DNA of 64,000 nucleotides from Achromobacter sp. MFA1 R4 (GCF_900156745.1 NZ_LT707065.1:1426001-1490000), one strand, 5' to 3'. Positions 43,205 to 53,193 are shown, counted from the stretch's first letter. Notes: generated by a model from the sequence alone, not told the origin. Numbers and translations: made by a program.

Positions 43205-44119
43205 ATGCTGATGTTCCTGGAGCAGGTGCTCAATGGCCTGCAATACAGCGCCCTGCTGTTCCTGTTGTCGGCGGGATTGACGCTGGTGTTCGGCATCATG
43301 AACGTCATCAACCTGACGCACGGCTCGTTCTACATGGTGGGCGCGTTCTGCGCCGCCAGCGCGGCCGCGTCCACCGGGTCCTTCGCCGCCGCCTTGCTGG
43401 CGGCGCTGGCGGGCGCGGCGCTCTACGGGCTGGTGATCGAACTGCTGGTCATCCGCCACCTGTACCGGCGCGACCACCTGGACCAGGTGCTGGCCACGCT
43501 GGGGCTGACGCTCTTCACCAATGAACTGGTGACCGTGCTGTTCGGCCGCAGTCCGCCCTTCATGGACATCCCGCCGTTCCTGTCGGGGTCCGTGGCGCTG
43601 CTGCCCGGCCTGAACTACCCGGTCATGCGGCTCGCCTTCATCGGCGCGGGCGCGCTGGTCGCGCTGGGCCTCTGGCTGCTGATCTCGCGCACCCGTGTGG
43701 GCATGCTGGTGCGCGCCGGCGCCGACGACGGCGAAATGGTCGATGCCTTGGGCGTCAACATCCAGCGCCTCTTCACCCTGATCTTCACGCTGGGCGCCCT
43801 GCTCTGCGGCTTTGCGGGCGTGATGGCCGCGCCCCTGCTGGCGGTGGAGATCGGCATGGGCGAACGCATCCTCATCACCACCTTCGTGGTCATCGTGGTG
43901 GGCGGCGTGGGCTCGGTGCGCGGTGCGCTGGCGGGCTCGCTGATGATCGGCATGACCGATGCGCTGGGGCGCGCCTACATCCCTTTCTGGATGTCGCGCC
44001 TGCTTCCCCCTGAACTGTCAGACTCGGCCAGCTCCAGCCTCGTGTCCGCCAGCATCTACATTCTGATGGCCATTGTGCTGCTGTTCAAGCCGCGCGGGCT
44101 GGTGCCGGCCCAGCGCTAG
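43205..44119 (+). CDS. LivH-type branched-chain/aromatic ABC permease
   Basis: 304 residues, about 8 helices. Family motifs are LTLVFGIMNVINLTHGSFYM near the N-terminus and GVGSVRGALAGSL near the C-terminus. The ATG at 43205 follows a perfect AAGGAG site. Pairs with the LivM-type protein encoded 11 bases downstream to form the inner-membrane channel. Confidence 0.92.
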   Translation: MLMFLEQVLNGLQYSALLFLLSAGLTLVFGIMNVINLTHGSFYMVGAFCAASAAASTGSFAAALLAALAGAALYGLVIELLVIRHLYRRDHLDQVLATLGLTLFTNELVTVLFGRSPPFMDIPPFLSGSVALLPGLNYPVMRLAFIGAGALVALGLWLLISRTRVGMLVRAGADDGEMVDALGVNIQRLFTLIFTLGALLCGFAGVMAAPLLAVEIGMGERILITTFVVIVVGGVGSVRGALAGSLMIGMTDALGRAYIPFWMSRLLPPELSDSASSSLVSASIYILMAIVLLFKPRGLVPAQR

Positions 44120-44130
44120 GAACGATATCC

Positions 44131-45162
44131 ATGACCAGACAAATTCCATCGTCTCCGATGCCTGACACCTACGTCCCCGCCCTCGCCAGCCACCGGCGCA
44201 TCACCCGAAGCGCCCTCGTCAACGCCATCGGCCTGCTGCTGTTCGTCCTGGTGCCGGCCATCGCGTCGGCCACCGGCGAGAGCTTCCTCGTCAACCTCAT
44301 GACGCGCTTTCTCATCTACGCCATCGCCGCCGTGAGCCTGGACCTGATCCTGGGCTACGGCGCCATGGTCAGTTTCGGCCATGCCGCATTCTTCGGCCTG
44401 GGCGGCTACGTGATCGGCATCGTCGGCTTCCACGTCGGACAGGGCGACACCCTGTTCGGCTGGAGCGGCAGCAACGCCGCGCTCGTGATGTGGCCGCTGG
44501 CCGTCGCCGTCGCGGCGCTGGCGGGACTGGCGGTGGGCTTCCTGTCGCTGCGCACGTCCGGCGTGCAGTTCATCATGATCACGCTGGCCTTCGGGCAGAT
44601 GCTCTATTTCATCCTGGTGGGCCTGATGGTCTATGGCGGCGACGACGGCCTGGCCATCGACGCGCGCAACACCCTGCCGGGGTTGAACCTGAACGATCCG
44701 GCCACCTTCTACTACGTCTGCCTGGCGCTGATGACGCTCTGGATCGTGGTCTGCCGGCGCATCGTGAACTCGCCGTTCGGCATGGCGCTGCAGAGCATCA
44801 AACAGAACCCGCGCCGCAGCATCGGGCTGGGCCTCGCGCCCCTGGGCTATCGCCTCACCGCCTTCGTCCTGTCGGCCGCGGGCACAGGACTGGCGGGCGC
44901 GCTGTGGGCCAACTACGCGCTCTTCGTCAGTCCCGACATGTCGGCCTGGCAAAAGTCGGGCGAACTCATGGCCATGGTGATCCTGGGCGGCATGGGCACG
45001 ATCTTCGGCCCGGTGCTGGGCGTGGCCGTGTACCTGGGGTTGGAACAGGTCGCCACCGGCTGGACCGAACATTGGATGCTGATCCTGGGTCCGGTGCTGG
45101 TGCTGGTGGTGCTGTTCGGCAAGCGCGGCGTGTACGGCTGGCTGGCAGGAGGCAAACCATGA
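44131..45162 (+). CDS. LivM-type ABC permease
   Basis: 343 residues, about 9-10 helices. LDLILGYGAMVSFGHAAFFGLGGY and GGMGTIFGPVLGVAVYLGLE are LivM signatures. The stop overlaps the start of the LivG-type ATPase gene (ATGA). Partner of the preceding LivH-type permease. Confidence 0.92.
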   Translation: MTRQIPSSPMPDTYVPALASHRRITRSALVNAIGLLLFVLVPAIASATGESFLVNLMTRFLIYAIAAVSLDLILGYGAMVSFGHAAFFGLGGYVIGIVGFHVGQGDTLFGWSGSNAALVMWPLAVAVAALAGLAVGFLSLRTSGVQFIMITLAFGQMLYFILVGLMVYGGDDGLAIDARNTLPGLNLNDPATFYYVCLALMTLWIVVCRRIVNSPFGMALQSIKQNPRRSIGLGLAPLGYRLTAFVLSAAGTGLAGALWANYALFVSPDMSAWQKSGELMAMVILGGMGTIFGPVLGVAVYLGLEQVATGWTEHWMLILGPVLVLVVLFGKRGVYGWLAGGKP

Positions 45163-45911
45163 CGTCGCATCCCAAGCTGGAAATTCGCGACCTGCGGAAA
45201 TCGTTCGGCGCGGTGCACGCCACGCAAGGCGTCAACCTCGAAGTCAGGCCCGGTGAACTGCACGCCCTCATCGGCCCCAACGGCGCGGGCAAAACCACCC
45301 TGCTGTCCCAGATCAGCGGCGAAATCCTGCCCGACGCCGGCAGCATCTGGCTGGACGGCGACGACATCACGCGCATGCCCGCCCACAAGCGGCCCGGCGC
45401 CGGGCTGGCGCGGTCCTTCCAGATCAGCCAGCTCTACCCCGACTTCACCGCCGAAGACAACGTCGCCATGGCCGTGCAGGCGCACAGCCCCGGCGGCTTC
45501 AATCTGTGGAAGAACGCCAGGCGCCTGGCGCGCCTGCGGGAGCCGGCGCGCCAGGCACTGGATCGCGTCGGCCTGGCGGGCCGCGCCGACGTGCGCGTAT
45601 CGGCCCTGGCGCATGGCGAAAAGCGCCAGCTCGAATTGGCCATGGCGCTATCGCTCGACGCGTCGGTGCTGCTGCTGGACGAACCCATGGCCGGCATGGG
45701 CGCCGAGGAATCGCAACGCATGACCGCCCTGCTGCAAACGCTCAAGGGCCGCTACGCCATCCTGCTCGTCGAACACGACATGGACGCCGTCTTCGCGCTG
45801 GCGGACCGCGTCACCGTGCTGGTCTACGGCAAAACCATATTCACCGGCACGCCCGACGAGGTGCGCCGCCATCCCGATGTTCGCGCCGCCTACCTGGGCG
45901 AGGAGGACTGA
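45159..45911 (+). CDS. LivG-type ABC ATPase
   Basis: 250 residues. Walker A GPNGAGKTT at about 39-47, signature region ALAHGEKRQLELAMAL, Walker B VLLLDEPMAGMG and switch His in VEHDMDAVF. The degenerate signature LAHGEKR in place of LSGGQ is normal for LivG. Starts inside the LivM-type stop and its own stop overlaps the LivF-type start by one base (TGATG), so expression should be tightly coupled. Confidence 0.93.
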   Translation: MTSHPKLEIRDLRKSFGAVHATQGVNLEVRPGELHALIGPNGAGKTTLLSQISGEILPDAGSIWLDGDDITRMPAHKRPGAGLARSFQISQLYPDFTAEDNVAMAVQAHSPGGFNLWKNARRLARLREPARQALDRVGLAGRADVRVSALAHGEKRQLELAMALSLDASVLLLDEPMAGMGAEESQRMTALLQTLKGRYAILLVEHDMDAVFALADRVTVLVYGKTIFTGTPDEVRRHPDVRAAYLGEED

Positions 45912-46603
45912 TGCTGCAAGTCAACCAACTGCAGGGCGGCTACGGCGCCAGCAAAGTGCTCTTCGGGGTGGACCTGGACATCGCGCCCCGCCAGGTCGTC
46001 TCATTGATCGGCCGCAATGGCATGGGCAAGACCACCACGGTCAAGACCCTCATGGGCATGCTGCCCGCGCAGGGCGGCAGCATCCTGCTGGACGGCAAGC
46101 CGATTGCCGGCATGGCCCCGCACCGCATCGCGCAACTGGGCATCGGCCTCGTGCCCGAAGGACGCCGCGTCTTCGGCTCCCTGACGGTCGAAGAAAACCT
46201 CGTCGCCACCGCCCGCAACACGCAAGCCGGCTGGCACGTCGGCCGGGTCTTCGACCTGTTCCCGCGCCTCAAGGAGCGCCGCACCCAATCGGCGCGCACC
46301 CTTTCGGGCGGCGAACAGCAGATGCTCGCCGTCGGCCGCGCCCTGCTCATCAACCCGCGCCTGCTCATCCTGGACGAAGCCACCGAAGGCCTCGCGCCCC
46401 TGATCCGCCAGGAAATCTGGAACTGCCTGCGCCGCCTGAAGGAAGAAGGGCAGACCATCCTCGTGATCGACAAGAACCTCAAGGAAATGGCCACCCTGGT
46501 CGATCGCCACCACGTCCTGGAAAAAGGCCGCGTCGTCTGGCAAGGCAGCCCCGCGGAACTGGCCGCGCAGCCGGAACTGGCGCACCGGTATCTGGGGGTG
46601 TAG
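45911..46603 (+). CDS. LivF-type ABC ATPase
   Basis: 230 residues. Walker A GRNGMGKTT at about 34-42, signature LSGGEQQM, Walker B LLILDEATEGLAP. The switch position reads IDKNLKEM, so the usual histidine is replaced by lysine or asparagine, as in some Liv-type F subunits. Last gene of the 12-gene aromatic uptake and degradation operon; it converges with a VOC-family gene 16 bases away. Confidence 0.92.
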   Translation: MLQVNQLQGGYGASKVLFGVDLDIAPRQVVSLIGRNGMGKTTTVKTLMGMLPAQGGSILLDGKPIAGMAPHRIAQLGIGLVPEGRRVFGSLTVEENLVATARNTQAGWHVGRVFDLFPRLKERRTQSARTLSGGEQQMLAVGRALLINPRLLILDEATEGLAPLIRQEIWNCLRRLKEEGQTILVIDKNLKEMATLVDRHHVLEKGRVVWQGSPAELAAQPELAHRYLGV

Positions 46604-46619
46604 AGGATGCGGCCTGATC

Positions 46620-46994
46620 CTAGCCCTGGTCCTGGTCCTGCGATTCGCAGAAACTCAAGCGATTCCCGAACGGATCGATCACCGCCATCACGCGCCCCCA
46701 CGGCATCTCCTCCACGCAGGGCCGCATGTAGGCATAGCCCTTCGCGCTGACCTCCGCGTGAAACGCATCCACGCCCTGCATCCGCACGAACACCGCCGAG
46801 CCCGGCGTTGCATCGCCGTGGTGCTCGGACAAATGCAGCACAAGGTCGTCGCGATGCACCTGCGCATAGAGCGGAAACCCGGCCTCGAAGCGATGCTCCC
46901 AGTCCCAGGTGAAGCCCAGAAAATCCAGATAGAAATCGCGCGCCTTCTCCACCGAGAAAATGCGCAGGATCGGTATGGCGGCTTGCAGGTGCAT
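46620..46994 (-). CDS. VOC-family (glyoxalase/bleomycin-resistance-like) protein
   Basis: 124 residues with the beta-alpha-beta-beta-beta repeats of the vicinal oxygen chelate fold: AAIPILRIFSVEKARDFYLDFLGF at the start and AVIDPFGNRLSFCE at the end. Small VOC proteins of this type are often annotated bleomycin-resistance or glyoxalase-like, binding a metal or drug. The ATG at 46994 fits the family start. Function beyond the fold is unknown. Confidence 0.82.
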   Translation of the reverse strand: MHLQAAIPILRIFSVEKARDFYLDFLGFTWDWEHRFEAGFPLYAQVHRDDLVLHLSEHHGDATPGSAVFVRMQGVDAFHAEVSAKGYAYMRPCVEEMPWGRVMAVIDPFGNRLSFCESQDQDQG

Positions 46995-47387
46995 GGCGGT
47001 GCCTTGGTAGGATGCGAAAAATCCAGCATAGACCACTCGCCCATCCATGCCCATCGCCACGCCCCTGCAGTGGCTGATCAAAGGACCGCCAGCATGAATG
47101 CCCGCGCGACGGCCGCTGAGGTGCAAGTCAATGCGGTGTCTGGCACCCCCGGAAAATCGCGCAGCGTCATCCCCCCGCCGCAAGACACTGCGTAAGCCCC
47201 ACCAGGCCGCCCGCGCGGCCGCAGTGGGGCGGGCCCCGCAAGACGCTCCAAACCCACGCCGCTGCTCAATAGAACCTAAAGAACCCAACCCGCCCCAGCG
47301 ACCGCCAAGCTCAAGCCACAGAGCCCGGCGTGGCGGCGGCCTGGGGTGCGCGGGGCGTGTAGATGCGCCCGAGGGAATCGGAAGGCA

Positions 47388-47446
47388 GGCGCCGAAGGGC
47401 GCCAACGACGATGACGACGGGGCAGTCCGGAGCGAAGGCTCCGGAC
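47388..47446. other. Pair of GAAG-loop hairpins
   Basis: GGCGCC-GAAG-GGCGCC (47388-47403) and GTCCGGAGC-GAAG-GCTCCGGAC (47425-47446), both perfect stems with the same 4-base loop, 21 bases apart in non-coding DNA. They could form part of a structured transcript or a transcription end region. Confidence 0.5.
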
Positions 47447-47578
47447 CGCAATCGTAGCCCCGCGCGCCCCAGGCCGCCGACGCGCCGGGCGTCAGAAGAA
47501 CGCGGCCCTACAACGGCCAAAAGCCCAGCATCAAAAGAACCCAGCCCTACTCCAGCCGCAACCGCCCGAAGAAACCAA

Positions 47579-47610
47579 AACGCCCGCCGGAAACAACTCC
47601 AACGGGCGTT
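47579..47610 (-). terminator. Terminator of the Bug-receptor gene
   Basis: On the minus strand an 8-bp inverted repeat (AACGCCCG / CGGGCGTT, 16-base loop) is followed directly by TTTTGGTTTC, 54 bases past the Bug gene's stop. The position and T-rich tail fit an intrinsic terminator. Confidence 0.5.
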
Positions 47611-47663
47611 CAAAAACCACATCGCAACAGGCATCCACCAAAGACGCCCATCGCCAAAAAGCA

Positions 47664-48680
47664 TCAATTCAAGCTAGCACCCGAGATCTTCACAATCTCC
47701 TGATACTTCGCCTTCTCGGCCTTCACGAATTCGGCAAACGCCTCCGGCGTCATCGGACCCGCTTCGGACCCCATGGTCAGCAGACGCTGCTTGATGTCCG
47801 GCTGCGCCATCGCCTCGGCATACGCCTTGTTCAGCTTGGCCACCACCGGCGCCGGCGTGCCGCCCGTCGTGAACACCCCGAACCACGTGCCCAGGTCAAA
47901 GCCCTTCACGCCCGATTCCTCGACGGTAGGCACATCCGCCAGCAGCGACGAACGCTTGGCCGTCGTCACGGCCAGCGCCTTCACCTTGCCGTCCTTGATC
48001 AACGGCGCCGACGCCGCCAGATTGTCGAACATGAAATCCGACTGGCCCGACAGCAGCGCCAACTGCGCCGGCGCCGCGCCCTGGTAGGGGATGTGCTCGA
48101 CCTTGATATCAGCCCGCGCCTTGAGCAGCTCGCCCGACAGATGGCCCGCGCTGCCGTTGCCGCCCGAGCCGTAATTCAGCTTGCCCGGATTCTTCTTCGC
48201 ATAGTCGATCAGATCCGCCAGCTTCTCGATCTTGTTCTTCTGCGCGAACTCAAGATTCATCACCAGCACATTCGGCACCGCCGCCACGATCGTCACCGGC
48301 GCGAAATCCTTCACCGGGTCGTAAGGCAGATTCGCGAACAGCCAGGGATTGATCGCATGCGTCGCCACGGCGCCCATCACCAGCGTATAGCCGTCCGGCT
48401 GCGCCTTGGCCACGAGGTCGGCGCCGATGTTGCCGCCCGCGCCCGAACGGTTCTCCACGATCACCGGCTGGCCCAGCGACCCGCGCACCTTCTCGGCCAG
48501 CATGCGGGCCATCGTGTCCAGCGGACCGCCGGGCGGGTAGGGAACGACAAAGCGGATCGGCTTGGTCGGAAAATCGGTGGCCTGGGCCAGCGCGGGCGCG
48601 CCAAACGGCAGGGTCGCGGCCAGCGCCACGGCGCCTTGCAACAGGGCGCGGCGCGCGGCGCTGCGGGGGGTATTCGTCAT
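47664..48680 (-). CDS. Bug-family (TctC-like) periplasmic solute receptor
   Basis: 338 residues. Signal peptide about 1-32 with RRALLQGAVALAA and cleavage near ALAQA. The Bug signature regions are FPTKPIRFVVPYPPGGPLD, ENRSGAGGNIGAD, AQPDGYTLVMG and ADVPTVEESG. It binds an unknown carboxylate in the periplasm. No TctAB genes adjoin it; it stands alone between the gene-free region and the amino-acid importer. It is distinct in sequence from the Bug protein encoded at 38180. Confidence 0.9.
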   Translation of the reverse strand: MTNTPRSAARRALLQGAVALAATLPFGAPALAQATDFPTKPIRFVVPYPPGGPLDTMARMLAEKVRGSLGQPVIVENRSGAGGNIGADLVAKAQPDGYTLVMGAVATHAINPWLFANLPYDPVKDFAPVTIVAAVPNVLVMNLEFAQKNKIEKLADLIDYAKKNPGKLNYGSGGNGSAGHLSGELLKARADIKVEHIPYQGAAPAQLALLSGQSDFMFDNLAASAPLIKDGKVKALAVTTAKRSSLLADVPTVEESGVKGFDLGTWFGVFTTGGTPAPVVAKLNKAYAEAMAQPDIKQRLLTMGSEAGPMTPEAFAEFVKAEKAKYQEIVKISGASLN

Positions 48681-48912
48681 GATTCGGTCTCCTCACTCTG
48701 GATCATTGGCGGTCAGTAGCATACCCCACGCACGTGAATGCCGTAACAAAGGGATACCGGGAAGATCGGCCGGACTTCCAAGGATTGGCCGCACCGGCGC
48801 ACGCCCGGTCAGGCCGCCGCACCAACGCCAACCCGCCCGAATGAAACAGACCCCCGGTAGTTGGACTGGCGTCCACCCACGGGGGGTCCGTTCACAAAAG
48901 CGGCTTGGCGGA

Positions 48913-49653
<741 letters not shown>

Positions 49654-49714
49654 GCCTGTACTCCCGTAAGTATCGCTGGGCGCGCCCGCCTGGCGGCGGA
49701 CGCGCGGCATATTG

Positions 49715-50815
49715 CTAGCGTGCGTGACCCGTGGCCAGGCGTTTTTCCAGCGCCTGGCTGTATTTGGACATGGAGAAGCAGAAGACGAAGTAGATCAGCG
49801 AAATGAACAGATACGCCTCCACCCCGAATCCGCGCCATGCCGCATCGGACAAGGCTGCCTTGGCCGCCAGCGTCAGGTCGAAGATGCCGATGATCACCAC
49901 CAGCGACGTGTCCTTGAACAGCGCGATGAAGATGCTGACCAGCGGCGGAATCACGATCTTGAGCGCCTGCGGCAGAATGATCTTGCGCATCTGCTGCCAG
50001 TAATTCAGGCCCAGCGAATCCGCGCCCTCATACTGCCCCTTGGGGATCGCCTGCAGCCCGCCGCGCACCGTTTCCGCGATATAGGCCGCGGCGAACATGA
50101 TGATGGCGATCTGCGCGCGCAAGAGCTTGTCGATCGAAAAGCCTTCCGGCAGGAAGAGCGGCAGCATCACCGACGACATGAACAGCAGGCTGATCAGCGG
50201 CACGCCGCGGATCAGCTCGATGTACACGACGCACAGCGCCTTGATGGCGGGCATCTTCGAGCGCCGGCCCAGGGCCAGCAGCACGCCGATCGGAAACGCA
50301 AAGGCGATGCCGAACGTGGACAGGATCAGCGTGAGCGGCAGGCCGCCCCAGCGCGCGTTTTCCACGTAGGTCAGGCCGAACACGCCGCCCCACATCAGGA
50401 CCGCCACGGCCGTCAGCCCCACGGTCCAGATGACCGCGAGCTTCCAGTTCCAGAAGCGGCGGATGCCGCTGCAGACGATCACCGCCACCAGGATGAGGGT
50501 GGCGATCAACGGCCGCCATTGCTCGTCATACGGATAGGTGCCGAACAGGATCAGCCGGTGCTTTTCGATGATGAAGGCCCAGCAGGCGCCGCCCGAGGCG
50601 CGGCACTCCTGGGCGTTGGTCGCGCTGAAGTTGGCCTTGATGAAGGCCCACTCCACCAGCGCCGGCACCGACATCAGCAGGAACCACGCCAGCAGCACCG
50701 TGATGAGGATGTTCAGCGGCGACGAAAACAGCCGCGTCCTGAGCCAGGCCCATGGCCCGGTCTGGTTGCTCGGCGGCGGCAGGGCCTCGCTGGGGGTATG
50801 CGTAGTGCTGCTCAT
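49715..50815 (-). CDS. aapM: General L-amino acid ABC transporter permease AapM
   Basis: 366 residues. An N-terminal extension with several helices and a periplasmic segment containing two cysteines is followed by the HisM-type permease domain (about 165-355), with the EAA loop [22 protein letters not shown]. The long N-terminal part and its position after AapQ identify AapM rather than a simple GlnP. One base separates its start from the AapQ stop. About 8 helices in the inner membrane. Confidence 0.92.
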   Translation of the reverse strand: MSSTTHTPSEALPPPSNQTGPWAWLRTRLFSSPLNILITVLLAWFLLMSVPALVEWAFIKANFSATNAQECRASGGACWAFIIEKHRLILFGTYPYDEQWRPLIATLILVAVIVCSGIRRFWNWKLAVIWTVGLTAVAVLMWGGVFGLTYVENARWGGLPLTLILSTFGIAFAFPIGVLLALGRRSKMPAIKALCVVYIELIRGVPLISLLFMSSVMLPLFLPEGFSIDKLLRAQIAIIMFAAAYIAETVRGGLQAIPKGQYEGADSLGLNYWQQMRKIILPQALKIVIPPLVSIFIALFKDTSLVVIIGIFDLTLAAKAALSDAAWRGFGVEAYLFISLIYFVFCFSMSKYSQALEKRLATGHAR

Positions 50816-50816
50816 A

Positions 50817-52007
50817 TCAACGCTCCACCAGCGCGATGCGCTTGTTGTACCAGTTCATGAAGATCGAGATCGACAGGCTGACCGTGAGGTACGCGCCCAT
50901 GATGATGAGAATGCCCTCGATGGCCTGGCCCGTCTGGTTCAGCGTGGTGTTCACCACCGACACGATGTCGGGATAACCGATCGCCACGGCCAGCGAGCTG
51001 TTCTTGGTCAGGTTCAGGTACTGGCTGGTCATCGGGGGGATGATCACGCGCAGCGCCTGCGGCAGGATCACCAGGCGCAGCACCTTGGCGCGCGGCAGGC
51101 CCAGCGAACCCGCGGCTTCCCACTGGCCGTTGCTGACCGCCTGGATGCCCGAGCGCACGACTTCAGCGATGAACGCCGACGTGTAGATCACCAGGCCCGC
51201 CAGCAACGCGGCGAATTCCGGCGACAGCGTCAGGCCACCCGCGAAGTTGAAGCCCTTCAATTCCGGCATGTCCAGCTTCAGCGACGCGCCGCTCACCAGC
51301 CAGCCGATGACGGGAAAGGCGATCAGCAGGGCGATGGCTGCGCGGCCCAGCGGGAAAACCTGGCCGGTCGCTTCCTGGCGCTTCTTGCCCCAGTGGCCCA
51401 GCAGGATGATGGCCACGATGGCCAGCCCCAGGCCGGCCAGCATCCAGTCCAGCGAATTGCCTTCCAGCGCCGGCACTTTCAGGCCGCGGTTGGAGATGAA
51501 GACGCCCGGCAGCGGATTGTGCGCCTGGCGCGGACCCGGCATGTTCTCGGTGATGATCGCGTACCAGAAGAACAGTTGCAGCAGCAGCGGCACGTTGCGC
51601 ATCACCTCGACGTAGACCGAGGTGATCTTGGACACCAGCCAGTTCTTGGACAGGCGGCCGATGCCGATGAGCGTGCCGAGGATGGTCGCCAGCACAATGC
51701 CGAGGACAGCCACGCGCAACGTGTTGAGCAGGCCGACCACGATGGCGCGGCCATAGGTGTCTGAGGGAGAGTAGGCAATGGCGGTTTCGCCAATTGCGAA
51801 GCCGGCCTCGCGGTCCAGGAAGCCGAAACCCGTGGCGATGTTGCGCACGGACAGGTTATGAAGCGTGTTCGATACCAGGAACCACACGGCCCAGGCTACC
51901 GCGGTCAGGGCAATCACCTGGTAGACCACGGAGCGCACGCCGGGATCGTTCCAGTTCAGACGCCGTGGGGGTGCCGAAATCGGGGCGTTTTTGTTGGGAG
52001 TCGTCAT
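50817..52007 (-). CDS. aapQ: General L-amino acid ABC transporter permease AapQ
   Basis: 396 residues from the ATG at 52007; the upstream extension to 52064 lacks support. The permease domain is split by a large insert (about 155-260), as known for AapQ. Motifs include RNVPLLLQLFFWY and the EAA loop EAAGSLGLPRAKVLRLVILPQA. It forms the channel with AapM. It is separated from the receptor gene aapJ by a 169-base gap holding a strong hairpin. Confidence 0.92.
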   Translation of the reverse strand: MTTPNKNAPISAPPRRLNWNDPGVRSVVYQVIALTAVAWAVWFLVSNTLHNLSVRNIATGFGFLDREAGFAIGETAIAYSPSDTYGRAIVVGLLNTLRVAVLGIVLATILGTLIGIGRLSKNWLVSKITSVYVEVMRNVPLLLQLFFWYAIITENMPGPRQAHNPLPGVFISNRGLKVPALEGNSLDWMLAGLGLAIVAIILLGHWGKKRQEATGQVFPLGRAAIALLIAFPVIGWLVSGASLKLDMPELKGFNFAGGLTLSPEFAALLAGLVIYTSAFIAEVVRSGIQAVSNGQWEAAGSLGLPRAKVLRLVILPQALRVIIPPMTSQYLNLTKNSSLAVAIGYPDIVSVVNTTLNQTGQAIEGILIIMGAYLTVSLSISIFMNWYNKRIALVER

Positions 52008-52089
52008 GATGAATCTACAGAAGTCGGACACCGGGTGACATGCCGCAATTGCCGCGCCACCCACTTCTGCCGCCCGCCCGAAGGCGGGT

Positions 52090-52132
52090 TAGGGCCTGTC
52101 AGGAAATACACGTCCTGTGCAGACAGGCCCTA
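52090..52132 (-). terminator. Hairpin between aapJ and aapQ (attenuator or 3'-end stabiliser)
   Basis: A perfect 11-bp inverted repeat TAGGGCCTGTC / GACAGGCCCTA with a 21-base loop lies 44 bases after the aapJ stop, before aapQ. Without a T-run it probably acts as a partial terminator or RNA-stabilising stem that raises receptor levels relative to the permease, a common arrangement in such operons. Confidence 0.55.
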
Positions 52133-52176
52133 GGCATGACGGAGAGCCGTGCTCCGCCATGCCAGGCAGCCGCGCG

Positions 52177-53193
52177 TCAGCGCACCGGCCAGCCGTACAT
52201 CAAGCCACCTTGCTTGTACGAAGCGTTCAAACCGCGCTCCAGCTTCATCGCGCTGTTCTTGCCCAGCGTGGCTTCGAAGCTTTCGCCGTAGTTACCCACG
52301 TTCTTGATGATGTTGTAGGCCCACTTGTCGTCCACGCCCAGGTTCTTGCCCATGCCCGGGGTCACGCCCAGGATGCGCTGGATGTTGGGATTGGAGCTCT
52401 TGAGCATCTCATCGACGTTGGCCTTGGTGATGCCGTATTCCTCGGCCTCCAGCATGGCGTTCAGGGACCAGCGCACGACGTTGAACCACTGCTCATCGCC
52501 CTGGCGGACCATGGGGCCCAGCGGCTCCTTGGAGAAGTCTTCCGGCAGGATGACGAACTTGTCCGGGTTCTCGAGCGTGGTGCGGGTCGAAGCCAGTTGC
52601 GACTTGTCGGTCGTGAAGGCGTCGCAGCGGCCGGCCGAGAAGGCGCGGATGATTTCGTCGTACTTGTCGATCACGACCGGCTTGAATTCGATCTTCTGGC
52701 TGCGGAACCAGTCGGCCAGGTTCAGTTCGGTGGTGGTGCCCGGCTGCACGCAGACGGTGGCGCCGTTCAGTTCCTTCGCGCTCTTGATGTTCAGGTCCTT
52801 GGAGACCATGACGCCCTGGCTGTCGTAGTAGTTCACGCCCACGCCGATCAGGCCCAGCGTGGTGTCGCGGGTCAGCGTGACGGTGGTGTTGCGGGTCAGC
52901 ACGTCGACTTCGCCGGATTGCAGCGCGGTGAAGCGCTGCTGGGTGTTCAAGGGCGTGAACTTGACCTTGGTGGCGTCGCCGAACATGGTCGAGGCGATGG
53001 CGCGGCACATGTCCACGTCGATGCCCTTGTATTCGCCCTTGCTGTCAGCGATGGAGAACCCCGGGATACCCGTCGAAACCCCACACTGGACAAACCCTTT
53101 CTTCTTGACGTTATCGAAGGTTGCGCCCGCATTGGCAGCCGAGGATGCGGCAAGCAGGGCAGCGCCAATGGCAGCGAGTTTCAGTACTTTCAT
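52177..53193 (-). CDS. aapJ: General L-amino acid ABC transporter receptor
   Basis: 338 residues. Signal peptide about 1-23 (ASSAANAGA). The mature type 2 binding protein contains VQCGVSTGIPGFSIADSKGEYKG split over two segments, the RCDAFTTDKSQLA segment and DDKWAYNIIKNVGNYGE, characteristic of AapJ/BztA. It binds a broad range of L-amino acids. The ATG at 53193 follows GGAGATCACG. First gene of aapJQMP. Confidence 0.93.
   Translation of the reverse strand: MKVLKLAAIGAALLAASSAANAGATFDNVKKKGFVQCGVSTGIPGFSIADSKGEYKGIDVDMCRAIASTMFGDATKVKFTPLNTQQRFTALQSGEVDVLTRNTTVTLTRDTTLGLIGVGVNYYDSQGVMVSKDLNIKSAKELNGATVCVQPGTTTELNLADWFRSQKIEFKPVVIDKYDEIIRAFSAGRCDAFTTDKSQLASTRTTLENPDKFVILPEDFSKEPLGPMVRQGDEQWFNVVRWSLNAMLEAEEYGITKANVDEMLKSSNPNIQRILGVTPGMGKNLGVDDKWAYNIIKNVGNYGESFEATLGKNSAMKLERGLNASYKQGGLMYGWPVR

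Larger units (their letters stand above)
46995..47663. other. 669-base gene-free region
   Basis: No well-supported protein gene. The right half (about 47480-47660) is strikingly poor in T and rich in C and A on the plus strand. It contains two consecutive hairpins with GAAG loops (47388-47403 and 47425-47446) and a terminator-like hairpin for the Bug gene (47579-47610). A 33-codon frame at 47094-47195 has an AAAGGA ribosome-binding site but is too short to call. The minus-strand frame 47311-47667 overlaps the terminator and is not believed. Confidence 0.6.

Noticed and set aside
47098..47457. Plus-strand 119-codon Arg/Pro-rich frame in the gene desert
   Set aside because: No ribosome-binding site, low-complexity composition, and it contains both GAAG hairpins.
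47311..47667. Minus-strand 118-codon frame starting TTG at the Bug stop (TTGA overlap)
   Set aside because: The overlap is tempting, but the frame reads through the probable terminator, has odd Trp/Phe-rich then Gly/Arg-rich composition and no ribosome-binding site.
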